Source: Chryseobacterium gallinarum (GTDB lineage: Bacteria > Bacteroidota > Bacteroidia > Flavobacteriales > Weeksellaceae). Taken from it: DNA of 64,000 nucleotides. Each line of letters opens with the position of its first letter. Position 1 is the stretch's first letter. The translations under genes were made by a program, and so were the position numbers. Positions 32,326 through 41,606 of this stretch are shown piece after piece. The notes under the pieces are model-generated. The model worked only from the letters and a program-made list of their open reading frames with translations, ran no database searches and was not told where the DNA came from. The DNA lies in NCBI RefSeq assembly GCF_001021975.1, contig NZ_CP009928.1:2670001-2734000 (forward strand), given 5' to 3'.

Positions 32326-33369
32326 ATGAGAAATGTAGATTATATCATTGTGGGAGATGGGTACGCAGGACTTTTTTTTGCTCATCAGTTGATTAAGAAC
32401 AATAAGTCTTTTGTTATGTACTCTGAAGGAAAGAAGAGTGCTTCTCAGGTATCAGCCGGAATTATTAACCCGGTTGTTTTAAAGAAATTTACAACATTCT
32501 GGAAGGCGCAGGAACAAATTGATTTTCTTAAGGAGACTCTGGATGAGATAAAATTATATACAGATAAAGATTTCCTGATCAATGCTCCGATTCATAGAAT
32601 TTTCCATGATGAGAATGAACAACAACTCTGGCTTAAAAAATCCGGAAATACAGAATTGTCGGGTTTTCTTGACAAAAATTTCATTCATATAGATGTGGTA
32701 AAAAATGATTTTCTTACGGGAAAGGTAAATCAGTCTGCCAGGCTTGATGTTAATGGATTTTTCATGGGTTTACTCAGTTATTTTGAAAAAAATGATTATT
32801 TAATAAAAGAAAAATTCGATTATAGACAGTTGGATCCTTCCGGGTCCACATATAAAGATATCCATTTTAAAAATGTAATCTTTTGTGAAGGAATGGGAGT
32901 GAAAGATAATCCTTATTTTTCCCATATTGAAGTGAATCCTAATAAAGGACATCACATTAAAGTTAAACTTTCTGAGCCTATTCCGGAAAACAGGACGATT
33001 AAAAAGAAACATTTTTTATTTCCAACAGGAAACGGGCTGTATTTTTATGGAGGAACTTATGACAGGGATCAGCTTCACCATCATATCGATCAGTCAGCAG
33101 TGGATCAACTGATCAATGGTTTGTCTGAGTTTTATCCGTATGATTTTGAGATTGCTGAAGTACACTTTGGTTTCCGCCCCACTGTAAAGGACAGAAGGCC
33201 GATTATAGGCAGGCACAACGCATTCGGTAATTTATATGTTTTTAATGGATTGGGAGCCCGGGGTATTTTGAATGGATGCTATTTTTCAAGGGATTTATAT
33301 CGTTTTATTGAAGAAGAAATCCCATTGCATACAGAAGTTTCATTAAACAGGTTCAGTAACAAGCCCTAA
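32326..33369 (+). CDS. FAD-dependent oxidoreductase (DAO family)
   Basis: 347 residues. YIIVGDGYAGLFFAHQLIK (residues 5-23) is a Rossmann FAD-binding motif (GxGxxG variant), and the C-terminal GLGARGILNGCYFSRDLY with HFGFRPTVKDRRPIIG fits the D-amino-acid-oxidase/glycine-oxidase fold. Substrate is unknown. The frame extends upstream into gldN (to 32191), but the FAD motif and the position after the gldN terminator fix the start at 32326. SemiSWEET follows by 11 bases and is likely co-transcribed. Confidence 0.9.
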   Translation: MRNVDYIIVGDGYAGLFFAHQLIKNNKSFVMYSEGKKSASQVSAGIINPVVLKKFTTFWKAQEQIDFLKETLDEIKLYTDKDFLINAPIHRIFHDENEQQLWLKKSGNTELSGFLDKNFIHIDVVKNDFLTGKVNQSARLDVNGFFMGLLSYFEKNDYLIKEKFDYRQLDPSGSTYKDIHFKNVIFCEGMGVKDNPYFSHIEVNPNKGHHIKVKLSEPIPENRTIKKKHFLFPTGNGLYFYGGTYDRDQLHHHIDQSAVDQLINGLSEFYPYDFEIAEVHFGFRPTVKDRRPIIGRHNAFGNLYVFNGLGARGILNGCYFSRDLYRFIEEEIPLHTEVSLNRFSNKP

Positions 33370-33380
33370 AGCATTATTAT

Positions 33381-33650
33381 ATGGATGAAAATGTATTAGG
33401 TATCATTGCAGGTGTTCTTACATCCGTTTCTATGATTCCACAACTTGTAAAAGTAATAAAGGAAAAAAATGTAGAAGATATTTCTTTACTTATGCTTTTG
33501 GTGCTTATTTCAGGGCTTTCACTCTGGGTATGGTATGGTTTTGTAAAAGACGAGCTTCCTATTATCCTGTCTAATTCATTTGCAGTTTTGGTGAACTTAA
33601 GTCTTTTGGCCTGCTATATTATGTACAATAAGAAAGAAGAAAAACATTAA
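33381..33650 (+). CDS. SemiSWEET-type sugar transporter (PQ-loop protein)
   Basis: 89 residues with three membrane helices, the half-size bacterial version of SWEET that works as a dimer and moves sugars down their gradient. The PQ motif is in SMIPQLVKVIK (about 18-28); ISLLMLLVLISGLSLWVWYG and ILSNSFAVLVNLSLLACYI form helices 2 and 3. Sugar specificity cannot be read. It ends a short unit with the FAD oxidoreductase and is followed by a strong bidirectional terminator. Confidence 0.92.
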   Translation: MDENVLGIIAGVLTSVSMIPQLVKVIKEKNVEDISLLMLLVLISGLSLWVWYGFVKDELPIILSNSFAVLVNLSLLACYIMYNKKEEKH

Positions 33651-33651
33651 A

Positions 33652-33680
33652 AAAGACGCCTTATCAGATAGGGCGTCTTT
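33652..33680. terminator. Convergent terminator after SemiSWEET and the META lipoprotein
   Basis: AAAGACGCC and GGCGTCTTT pair with extra TTAT/ATA pairing near the loop, flanked by A and T runs on either side. Confidence 0.85.
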
Positions 33681-33704
33681 ATATTTTAACTGCAGGATAT
33701 AAAA

Positions 33705-34133
33705 TTACTGAAGTACAAATTTAGCCAAAGGTGCCATTCTTGCTTTGTTTAAAGTAAGTGTATTTCCATTTACAGAATAATTGTCTGCGGCAAGAATTGC
33801 TTTTGTAAACTGGTTTTCGATATCAAGATCTTCACAAGCCATCATAGTAGACATTCCCTGGTTGAACTTGATTCTCATCACATCAGGTTTGATCTCAAAT
33901 GTGCCCCCTAATCCATTACATCCTGCATGTCCTTCATATCTCATACCATTCATGTCAAGTTTAAAGTAAGGATTGTTTTTCGGATTTTTCAATTGAATAG
34001 GTTTTCCGTTTAGCTCGGTAAGCTTCCAGGTTTTTCCTGTAATATCTGTAGTTGTTTGTGCTGTGGTCGTTTTACAAGCGGTTATAGATACCATCAATAG
34101 AAGTGCGGATAAATAATAAAATAAATTTTTCAT
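33705..34133 (-). CDS. META domain lipoprotein (HslJ-like)
   Basis: 142 residues. Lipoprotein signal with lipobox SITAC (Cys20), then a Thr-rich linker and one META domain (PF03724): ITGKTWKLTELNGKPI, then GHAGCNGLGGTFEI and MSTMMACEDLDIENQF. META proteins sit in the envelope and are linked to heat-shock and novobiocin responses in E. coli (HslJ), but the molecular role is unclear. It lies 32 bases downstream of another small lipoprotein gene on the same strand, so the two are probably one unit. Confidence 0.92.
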   Translation of the reverse strand: MKNLFYYLSALLLMVSITACKTTTAQTTTDITGKTWKLTELNGKPIQLKNPKNNPYFKLDMNGMRYEGHAGCNGLGGTFEIKPDVMRIKFNQGMSTMMACEDLDIENQFTKAILAADNYSVNGNTLTLNKARMAPLAKFVLQ

Positions 34134-34165
34134 AGTTTAACTTTAAATGAATATTATTCACTATG

Positions 34166-34558
34166 CTAATACGATGCCATTTTTGCAGGACCTGTTTCTT
34201 TTTTGTCTTTTTTAAGGTGAAAAAGAACCATGTCTACATTCTTCTTTAAAAAAGTAATATTTCCTTTAATATCAGAATACTGGTATTCTTCATTGGAAGC
34301 CGTATATTCTGGAAGGGCATCACTCTTTTTAAGATCATAAGTTTTTCCGTCCAGGTGTATGGTAGCTGTATTTTTTGTAGCATTGATGGTGACTTCTATT
34401 TTTTCCCCGTAGCTGTCTGTATATACATTTTTAGTAATATTATCAGTGTTTTCGGGAGCTATAGAAGTAATTGTCTCAGCTTCTTTTCCGGGATGCTTAC
34501 ATGCTGTTGTTGAGAGGGCAACCCATCCTATAAGGATGGCTGTTAATAATTTTTTCAT
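34166..34558 (-). CDS. Small lipoprotein of unknown family
   Basis: 130 residues. Lipobox STTAC (Cys20). The mature part has beta-strand character (KIEVTINATKNTATIHLDGK, then YDLKKSD) like the small beta-barrel lipoproteins that inhibit lysozyme (MliC), but the diagnostic residues are not obvious, so the family is left open. First gene of a probable two-gene unit with the META lipoprotein. Confidence 0.75.
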   Translation of the reverse strand: MKKLLTAILIGWVALSTTACKHPGKEAETITSIAPENTDNITKNVYTDSYGEKIEVTINATKNTATIHLDGKTYDLKKSDALPEYTASNEEYQYSDIKGNITFLKKNVDMVLFHLKKDKKETGPAKMASY

Positions 34559-35109
34559 AATAATAAGTGATTTTAAAGTGTTTCATGAATATGGTGTTAA
34601 TAGTATATAAAAATACGAATATTTTTAATAAATATATGTTAAATTTATTTAAAATAATAATGTTGTTTTAGTAGTGTCTTATAGACTCATCAAAACCTTT
34701 TCATGAAACGAAATGATAAAAAATCTTAAGATATTTAATAAGAAAGCAACATATGGTGTTTGCTTTTCTCAAAAAATAAAGCAGTCTTTTTTTTCATTTT
34801 CATTTGTTGTTTTAAATTTTTGGCAAAATTAATTTAAAAAACAGATAAAGTCAATAGGGAAATGCTAATAATTTGAAATCATGATAATATTCATTTGGTT
34901 TTGTTTATATTTTTCTGCAAAACAATCTGCTATTAAAACAAAATCTATAAATGATGCTTAGATTATAGACTATTGTAATCTTATTAAAAGATTTTAAAAA
35001 GTATATAAAATTTTCTGCAAGAGTAGGGCAGTTTTCAGTTTCTTATTCAGCTTTTTTAAAGGAGCGTTAAATTTTGTTAATCTATTATGATAATAACATA
35101 ATCTAAGTG
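34559..35109. other. AT-rich gene-free region before the efflux locus
   Basis: About 550 bases of very AT-rich sequence between divergent genes. I see no plausible reading frame or RNA gene. It must carry the promoters for the lipoprotein pair (minus) and the 128-residue protein plus efflux genes (plus). Confidence 0.6.
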
Positions 35110-35117
35110 TACATTTG
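35110..35117 (+). promoter_or_regulatory. -7 promoter element upstream of the efflux locus
   Basis: TACATTTG matches TAnnTTTG, 10 bases before the ATG at 35128. Transcription would start about 4 bases before that ATG, so the mRNA is nearly leaderless; this argues against the in-frame GTG at 35107. Confidence 0.45.
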
Positions 35118-35127
35118 CCACTTCAAA

Positions 35128-35514
35128 ATGAGAAACTTTGTAGTATATTTTTTAACCGGTCTATTTCTGCTTTTTATAGTAGAAAGCAGGCTTAATGTTA
35201 AAACACTTCGGAATGATTATTCCGGGCACGTTTCTCATCATATGCCTAAAAAAGCCAATCGTTTGAACCAAACCTATGAGAAATTATCGGTTCAGCAAAT
35301 GGCAGACAATATTGATACTACCTCTTTAGAACTTACCGAAAACGACTTTCAGCTGTCTGACGTATTTCAGGCTATCGCAGTTTTTGCCAGCGTTTTTAGT
35401 CTGGTATATGTTTTTGGGTTAAAGAGCTATAAACAATTCAAACCTGATATCCACGGTTTTGTTTTTGGTCTCGCTACCAAAAAATTTCTACTGATCCGTT
35501 CCATTAGAATTTAA
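35128..35514 (+). CDS. Small two-helix membrane protein, unknown
   Basis: 128 residues. A hydrophobic N-terminal helix (NFVVYFLTGLFLLFIV), a hydrophilic middle (about 25-75) and a second helix (VFQAIAVFASVFSLVYVFGL, about 82-101) with a basic tail. I recognise no family. It lies 149 bases before the RND adaptor gene on the same strand and may be its upstream neighbour in one transcript, perhaps an accessory or stress-response membrane protein; this is only contextual. Confidence 0.6.
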   Translation: MRNFVVYFLTGLFLLFIVESRLNVKTLRNDYSGHVSHHMPKKANRLNQTYEKLSVQQMADNIDTTSLELTENDFQLSDVFQAIAVFASVFSLVYVFGLKSYKQFKPDIHGFVFGLATKKFLLIRSIRI

Positions 35515-35663
35515 AATTTCAACTTTCCGATGATTTCTGCCTGTGTTTTCAGGTGGAATATGCTTGTGTGCTGCAGATGCCGGTAATCATCTCTTCACCA
35601 TATTCTCTCTATTACCATGTATATCTATTCAAACATTAACGATTTATATTAAACTCTAGAATT

Positions 35664-36749
35664 ATGATGAAAAGAGTTGTCTCAAGCATTGCATTAAGCA
35701 TCCTGTTATTGGCTGTTGGATGTAACAAGAAAAAAGAGGAGAAAGAAGAAGCCTCGGTTTATCCCGTAACATCACCTGTAATAATGGACACAGTAATTCA
35801 TAAAGAATTCGTGGCCCAAATCCAGTCGGTGAAGAATATTGAAGTCCGTGCCCAGGAAAAAGGATTCCTGGAAAAAATCTTTGTAGATGAAGGACAATAT
35901 GTGACTGCAGGGCAGACCTTATTCCGGATTATGCCCAAGCTGTACCAGGCAGAGCTATTAAAAGCAAAAGCTGAAGTAGAGCAGGCTTCCATTGAACTGA
36001 AAAATGCAAGTACATTGGCCGGTAATAATATCGTGTCTAAAAATGAAAAGGCAATGGCGAAAGCCAAATTAGACGCCGCGAATGCAGAAATGAAACTGGC
36101 TCAGATTCACTTGTCGTTTACAGATATCAAAGCTCCGTTTTCAGGAATTATCAATAGAATTCCTTTGAAACTGGGAAGCCTGGTAGATGAGGGAGATCTG
36201 CTTACTTCTCTTTCTGACAATACCAGTATTTACACTTATTTCAATGTCTCGGAACCGGAATATCTGAGCTACCAGACCCATGCTGCAGACAGAGGAAGTA
36301 ATGAGGTGTCACTGATTACGGCCAATGGGGAAACCTATTCTCAAAAAGGAATCATTCAAACCATTGAAGGTGAATTTGATAATGAAACCGGGAATATTGC
36401 TTTCAGAGCCAAATTTCCTAATCCCGATAAACTTCTTAGAAATGGGGAAACAGGAAAAGTACAAATGGCAATGCCGGTTCATAATGCCCTCATTATTCCG
36501 CAAAAAGCTACGTACGAAATCCAGGATCAGAAATATGTATTTGTTATAGACAAAAACGGAACAGCAAAATCCAGAAATATTAAAATTGCCTATGAGCTTC
36601 CCGACCTGTATGTGGTTGGGTCAGGACTTTCGAAAGGAGACCGGATTCTTTTGGAAGGAGTTCAGAAAGTAAAAGACGATCAAAAAATAAAAACAAAGTT
36701 TCAGGATCCTGAAAAGGTTCTTCAATCATTGAAATTAAAAGCAGAGTAG
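35664..36749 (+). CDS. RND efflux periplasmic adaptor (membrane fusion protein)
   Basis: 361 residues; lipoprotein signal with Cys20 (AVGCNKKK). Barrel-sandwich and hairpin signatures of the HlyD/AcrA type: VRAQEKGFLEKIFVDEGQYV (about 54-73), coiled-coil hairpin (about 90-145), ADIKAPFSG-like block FTDIKAPFSGIINRIPLKLG and a C-terminal MP domain. It links the inner-membrane pump to the outer-membrane channel in a tripartite efflux system. The RND pump gene starts 21 bases downstream. Start may be the second Met (35667). Confidence 0.93.
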   Translation: MMKRVVSSIALSILLLAVGCNKKKEEKEEASVYPVTSPVIMDTVIHKEFVAQIQSVKNIEVRAQEKGFLEKIFVDEGQYVTAGQTLFRIMPKLYQAELLKAKAEVEQASIELKNASTLAGNNIVSKNEKAMAKAKLDAANAEMKLAQIHLSFTDIKAPFSGIINRIPLKLGSLVDEGDLLTSLSDNTSIYTYFNVSEPEYLSYQTHAADRGSNEVSLITANGETYSQKGIIQTIEGEFDNETGNIAFRAKFPNPDKLLRNGETGKVQMAMPVHNALIIPQKATYEIQDQKYVFVIDKNGTAKSRNIKIAYELPDLYVVGSGLSKGDRILLEGVQKVKDDQKIKTKFQDPEKVLQSLKLKAE

Positions 36750-36770
36750 TATACTCAAAAATGAAACAGT

Positions 36771-39700
36771 ATGTTTAAGAAATTCATTCGCAGACCTGTT
36801 CTGTCTATTGTAATCTCATTGATTATTGTATTTTTAGGAGTTTTGTCGCTAGTTAAATTACCGGTGACTCAATTCCCGTCCATTTCTCCGCCTAAAGTAA
36901 ATATTACGGCAGAATATCCCGGGGCAAACAATGAGCTTTTGATTAAATCCGTTGTTATTCCATTGGAGAGGGGGCTGAACGGGGTGCCGGGTATGAAATA
37001 TATGACTTCGGATGCCGGAAATGATGGTGAAGCGTCTATTCAGATTGTATTTGACTTGGGAACCGACCCCAATGTAGCTGCAGTAAATGTGCAGAACCGG
37101 GTATCTTCAGTCGTGAATAAACTACCTCCCCTGGTAGTACGGGAAGGGGTAAAGATTACCCGTGAAGAACCCAATATGTTGATGTACATTAACCTGTACA
37201 GTGATGATCCTAAAGCCGATCAGAAGTTCCTTTTCAACTACGCGGATATTAATGTGATGTCCGAATTGCGAAGGGTGAGTGGTGTAGGCTTTGCCGATAT
37301 CCTGGGTACGCGGGAATATGCCATGCGGATCTGGCTTAAGCCGGATAGACTTACGGCTTATAATATTTCAGCTGATGAAGTCATGGAATCCCTGAATGAG
37401 CAGAGTTTGGAAGCATCTCCCGGTAAAACAGGTGAGAGTTCCGGAAAACGTTCACAGTCTTTCGAATATGTATTAAAATATCCGGGACGTTTCAATAATG
37501 AAAAAGATTACGGAAATATTATCCTGAAGGCAAAGCCGGATGGAGAATCTGTGAGGCTGAAAGATGTGGCTGATATAGAATTCGGAAGTTCCATGTATGA
37601 TATTTATTCCACATTGAACGGAAAGCCTTCCGCTGCGATAACAGTAAAACAGTCATACGGATCTAATGCAAGTGATGTTATCAAAAATGTGAAAGCATTG
37701 ATGAAGGATCTTGAAAAAAATAATTTCCCGAAAGGAATGCATTACGATATCAGCTATGACGTTTCAAGATTCCTGGATGCTTCCATGGAAAAAGTAATAC
37801 ATACTTTGTTTGAGGCCTTCGTTTTAGTTGCAATAGTGGTGTTCCTGTTCCTGGGAGACTGGCGTTCCACTTTAATTCCTGCCTTGGCGGTTCCGGTTTC
37901 ACTAGTGGGTACATTTGCTGTAATGTCAGCCTTTGGAATTACCCTGAATATGATTTCCCTCTTTGCTTTGGTAATGGCGATCGGGGTTGTGGTAGATGAT
38001 GCGATTGTAGTCATTGAAGCCGTTCATGCCAAAATGGAAGAAAAGCATCTTTCACCATTGAAAGCAACGGAAGAAGCAATGCATGAGATCAGCGGGGCTA
38101 TTATCGCTATTACACTGGTCATGGCATCCGTATTTATTCCGATTGCATTTATGTCTGGTCCTGTTGGTGTGTTTTACCGTCAGTTCTCTATTACAATGGC
38201 TTCATCCATTATTTTATCAGGAGTAGTGGCACTTACATTGACACCGGCATTATGTGCCTTGATCTTGAAAAACAATCATGGTAAACCTAAAAAGAAAACT
38301 CCGGTTACCCTCTTCCTTGATAAATTCAATAACCTGTTTACAAAAGGAGCTGGCAGATACGAAAAATTGCTGAATAAAACAGTGACGAAAAAAACAATAA
38401 CATTACCGTTATTGCTGGCATTTTGTGCCTGTACATTCTTTCTGAGTAATTCCCTGCCTTCAGGATTTATTCCGGCAGAAGACCAGGGAATGATTTATGC
38501 AATTATCCAGACACCACCGGGATCTACATTGGAAAGAACAAACCAGATCGCCAGGGAACTTTTAAGAGAGTCTGAAGATATTGACGGTGTACAGTCTGTT
38601 TCTTCACTGGCAGGATACGAGATTCTGACCGAAGGTACCGGATCCAACTCCGGAACCTGTCTGATCAACCTTAAGAGCTGGGAAGACCGCAAGGAATCTG
38701 CTGCGGAAATTATTGAAAAACTGGAAGAAAAGGCTAAAAATATTCCGGGAGCAAATATTGAATTCTTCCAGCCTCCTTCCGTACCGGGATATGGTGCTGC
38801 CGGAGGTTTTGAGCTTCGCCTGCTGGATAAAGCCGGAAGCGGGGATTACCATAAAATGGAGCAGGTAAGCAACGACTTTGTGAAGGAGCTGAAAAAACGT
38901 CCGGAACTGGGATCGGCATTTACGTTTTATTCTGCAAGTTTCCCACAATATATGCTTAAAATAGATAACGATCTTGCAGAGCAGAAAGGAGTAACAATTG
39001 AAAAGGCAATGGATAACCTGTCTACCCTCATTGGTTCCAATTATGAAACGAGTTTTATCCGTTTCGACAGACCCTATAAAGTGATTGTTCAGGCAGGCCC
39101 TCAATACCGCGCCTTACCATCTGACCTGTTGAAATTATATGTGAAAAATGATAAAGACCAGATGGTTCCGTATTCAGATTTTATGAGATTGGAAAAGGTA
39201 TACGGATTATCGGAAATTACCAGACACAATATGTATAACTCTGCAGAGGTGAGCGGAACTCCGGCACCGGGATACAGTAGCGGTCAGGCTATCAAGGCTA
39301 TCCAGGAAGTTGCAGATAAAACACTTCCGAGAGGTTTTGGTATCGACTGGGCCGGGATTTCCAAAGATGAAGTAAGCCGTGGAAATGAAGCGGTTTTTAT
39401 CTTCCTGGTGTGTCTGGGTTTTGTCTATCTGATCCTTTCTGCCCAATATGAGAGCTTTATTCTTCCGTTGCCGGTTATTTTATCTCTTCCGGTAGGTATT
39501 TTCGGGGCGTTTTTATGTTTAAAACTTTTAGGATTGGAGAATAACATCTATGCACAGGTAGCAATGGTGATGCTGATCGGTCTCTTAGGTAAAAATGCCG
39601 TATTGATTGTAGAGTTTGCCGTTCAGAAAAAAGCTGAAGAAGGAATACCGGTAGCAAAAGCCGCTATTGAAGGAGCTGCTATCCGTTTCCGTCCGATTCT

Positions 39701-39962
39701 GATGACCTCATTTGCTTTTATTGCGGGACTGATTCCGCTGGTTATTGCAACAGGCCCGGGAGCTGTCGGTAACAGGACAATTGGTACTGCGGCGGCAGGA
39801 GGGATGCTGATAGGAACCATTTTCGGGTTGATGATTATCCCCGGATTGTACTACATCTTCGGAACGATTGCCGATAAGTCCAGATTGGCAAGATATGAAG
39901 AAGAGAATCCTTTAACAGAACAAACAGAACCTTATGAACACGATGGAAAATTCGAAGACTAG
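36771..39962 (+). CDS. RND family efflux permease (HAE-1 type)
   Basis: 1063 residues. Inner-membrane proton-driven multidrug pump with twelve helices and two large periplasmic porter loops. Starts FIRRPVLSIVISLIIVFLG, with SLVKLPVTQFPSISPPKVNI. The proton-relay Asp pair is in GVVVDDAIVVIEAVHAKMEE (near residue 407) in helix 4. AEDQGMIYAIIQTPPGSTLE and GLLGKNAVLIVEFAVQ are further HAE-1 hallmarks. Normal length for AcrB-like pumps. Substrates cannot be deduced. Its 3' end overlaps the TolC gene by 20-29 bases, so translational coupling is likely. Confidence 0.96.
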   Translation: MFKKFIRRPVLSIVISLIIVFLGVLSLVKLPVTQFPSISPPKVNITAEYPGANNELLIKSVVIPLERGLNGVPGMKYMTSDAGNDGEASIQIVFDLGTDPNVAAVNVQNRVSSVVNKLPPLVVREGVKITREEPNMLMYINLYSDDPKADQKFLFNYADINVMSELRRVSGVGFADILGTREYAMRIWLKPDRLTAYNISADEVMESLNEQSLEASPGKTGESSGKRSQSFEYVLKYPGRFNNEKDYGNIILKAKPDGESVRLKDVADIEFGSSMYDIYSTLNGKPSAAITVKQSYGSNASDVIKNVKALMKDLEKNNFPKGMHYDISYDVSRFLDASMEKVIHTLFEAFVLVAIVVFLFLGDWRSTLIPALAVPVSLVGTFAVMSAFGITLNMISLFALVMAIGVVVDDAIVVIEAVHAKMEEKHLSPLKATEEAMHEISGAIIAITLVMASVFIPIAFMSGPVGVFYRQFSITMASSIILSGVVALTLTPALCALILKNNHGKPKKKTPVTLFLDKFNNLFTKGAGRYEKLLNKTVTKKTITLPLLLAFCACTFFLSNSLPSGFIPAEDQGMIYAIIQTPPGSTLERTNQIARELLRESEDIDGVQSVSSLAGYEILTEGTGSNSGTCLINLKSWEDRKESAAEIIEKLEEKAKNIPGANIEFFQPPSVPGYGAAGGFELRLLDKAGSGDYHKMEQVSNDFVKELKKRPELGSAFTFYSASFPQYMLKIDNDLAEQKGVTIEKAMDNLSTLIGSNYETSFIRFDRPYKVIVQAGPQYRALPSDLLKLYVKNDKDQMVPYSDFMRLEKVYGLSEITRHNMYNSAEVSGTPAPGYSSGQAIKAIQEVADKTLPRGFGIDWAGISKDEVSRGNEAVFIFLVCLGFVYLILSAQYESFILPLPVILSLPVGIFGAFLCLKLLGLENNIYAQVAMVMLIGLLGKNAVLIVEFAVQKKAEEGIPVAKAAIEGAAIRFRPILMTSFAFIAGLIPLVIATGPGAVGNRTIGTAAAGGMLIGTIFGLMIIPGLYYIFGTIADKSRLARYEEENPLTEQTEPYEHDGKFED

Positions 39963-41391
39963 AAATATAATAACCGCCATTGCCTTATCACTTGTTTTAG
40001 CAAGTTGTAAGGCGCCGATGGCGACCGTCATAAAAGACGAGGTAAAAGAAAATATACCTCAGAATTTCAATCAGGAAGAGCAGGCTGATGAGAATAACAA
40101 CAGTGGGACTACTCCCTGGAGACAGTTTTTTACCGATCCTAATCTTGTAAGCCTTATTGAAATTGCCCTGAAAAACAACCAGGAGCTTTTGATTACTCTT
40201 CAGGAAATAGAAATTGCAAAAAGTGGCGTTTTAGCCAAAAAAGGAAAACTGAGCCCTAGTGTTTCTGCGGGAATCGGAGCCGGGCTAAAGAAAGCAGGAC
40301 GCTATACCAGTGAAGGAGCAGGGGATGCCAGTACGGAAATGGAGCCGGGGAAAAAGATTCCGGATCCACTGGGAAATTTTGAAGCAGGCTTAAATACCAG
40401 CTGGGAAATTGATATCTGGAAAAAGCTAAGGACAGAAAAAGAATCCGCAGTAGCCCATTACCTTTCAACAGTAGAAGGGAAAAATTTTGTATTGTCTAAC
40501 CTTATCGAAGAAGTTGCTGATCATTACTACGAACTGTTGGCGCTGGATAATCAGCTTGATATTATACAACAATACATCAAGCTCCAGCAAAGAGCCCTGG
40601 AAATATCAAAAATCCAGAAGGAAGCTGCAGCTGCAACAGAACTGGCTGTGAAAAAATTTGAAGCCGAGCTGGCCAAGTCAAAGGCTTCGGAATATACGAT
40701 CCGCCAGGAAATTGTAGAAAAAGAGAATGAAATCAATGCATTGCTGGGAAGATATCCGCAGCCGATTGCCAGAACTAAGGAAAGTTTTATTTCAACAATC
40801 CCTCAGACAATATATACAGGGATCCCATCACAATTATTGGCTAACCGGCCGGATATCAAACGGGCAGAACTGGAACTGAAATCTTCAAAACTGGATGTGG
40901 AAGCTGCAAGAAAAGAGTTTTATCCTTCCCTTGAAATTTCAGCAACGTTGGGGTTGGAGGCTTTTAAGCCTTCATATCTCGTTAAAATGCCCGAATCTAT
41001 TGCTTACAATATGGTTGGGGAATTAGCAGGGCCACTTATCAATAAAAGTGCAATAAAAGCTAACTTTCAAACAGCTGATGCCAAGCAAATTCAGGCGCTC
41101 TATGAGTATGATAAAACTATTTTGAATGCTTATCTGGATGTAGCTAACCTGATGTCGAAAATTAAAAATATAGATCAGTATTATCAATTGAAATCTCAGG
41201 AAACAAAAGCGCTGGATCAATCTATTGATATTGCCAACCAATTGTTCCGGAACTCCAGGGCGGATTATCTTGAAGTGCTTTTAAACCAAAGAGATGCACT
41301 GGATGCCAAAATGGAGCTGATAGAAGCTAAGCAGAAACAGCTGAGCACAGTAGTTGATATCTACAAAAGCTTAGGTGGTGGCTGGAAATAA
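39934..41391 (+). CDS. TolC-family outer-membrane efflux lipoprotein
   Basis: 485 residues; signal with lipobox LASC (Cys25 from the first Met). Two OEP repeats (about 60-260 and 270-480) with NTSWEIDIWKKLRTEKESA and the LLANRPDIKRAELELKSSKL motif typical of NodT-type outer-membrane factors. It forms the trimeric exit duct of the RND pump encoded upstream. ATG 39934 overlaps the pump gene by 29 bases; ATG 39943 (overlap 20) is equally possible. Confidence 0.93.
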   Translation: MNTMENSKTRNIITAIALSLVLASCKAPMATVIKDEVKENIPQNFNQEEQADENNNSGTTPWRQFFTDPNLVSLIEIALKNNQELLITLQEIEIAKSGVLAKKGKLSPSVSAGIGAGLKKAGRYTSEGAGDASTEMEPGKKIPDPLGNFEAGLNTSWEIDIWKKLRTEKESAVAHYLSTVEGKNFVLSNLIEEVADHYYELLALDNQLDIIQQYIKLQQRALEISKIQKEAAAATELAVKKFEAELAKSKASEYTIRQEIVEKENEINALLGRYPQPIARTKESFISTIPQTIYTGIPSQLLANRPDIKRAELELKSSKLDVEAARKEFYPSLEISATLGLEAFKPSYLVKMPESIAYNMVGELAGPLINKSAIKANFQTADAKQIQALYEYDKTILNAYLDVANLMSKIKNIDQYYQLKSQETKALDQSIDIANQLFRNSRADYLEVLLNQRDALDAKMELIEAKQKQLSTVVDIYKSLGGGWK

Positions 41392-41428
41392 AACATCATA
41401 ATTCAATCAATAAACAGTTAATGTTTGA

Positions 41429-41458
41429 GGGTTCATTCTTAGGAGTGGGCCCTTTTTT
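41429..41458 (+). terminator. Probable terminator of the RND efflux operon
   Basis: GGGTTCA and TGGGCCC pair over 7 bp (two G-U) with a 10-base loop, followed by TTTTTTAT. Modest stability. Confidence 0.5.
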
Positions 41459-41606
41459 ATTGGAGCAGTATGATGTCTGTCTCATAAAAGCGGTGTCTTT
41501 TTTCACCAGAATTACAGTTTCGTCTTTATTGTACGTAAAATAAATTGTTAAAGACTAAATACTTTGCTATATTTATAGAATCAAAGTATCACAAAATTAG
41601 CCGATC

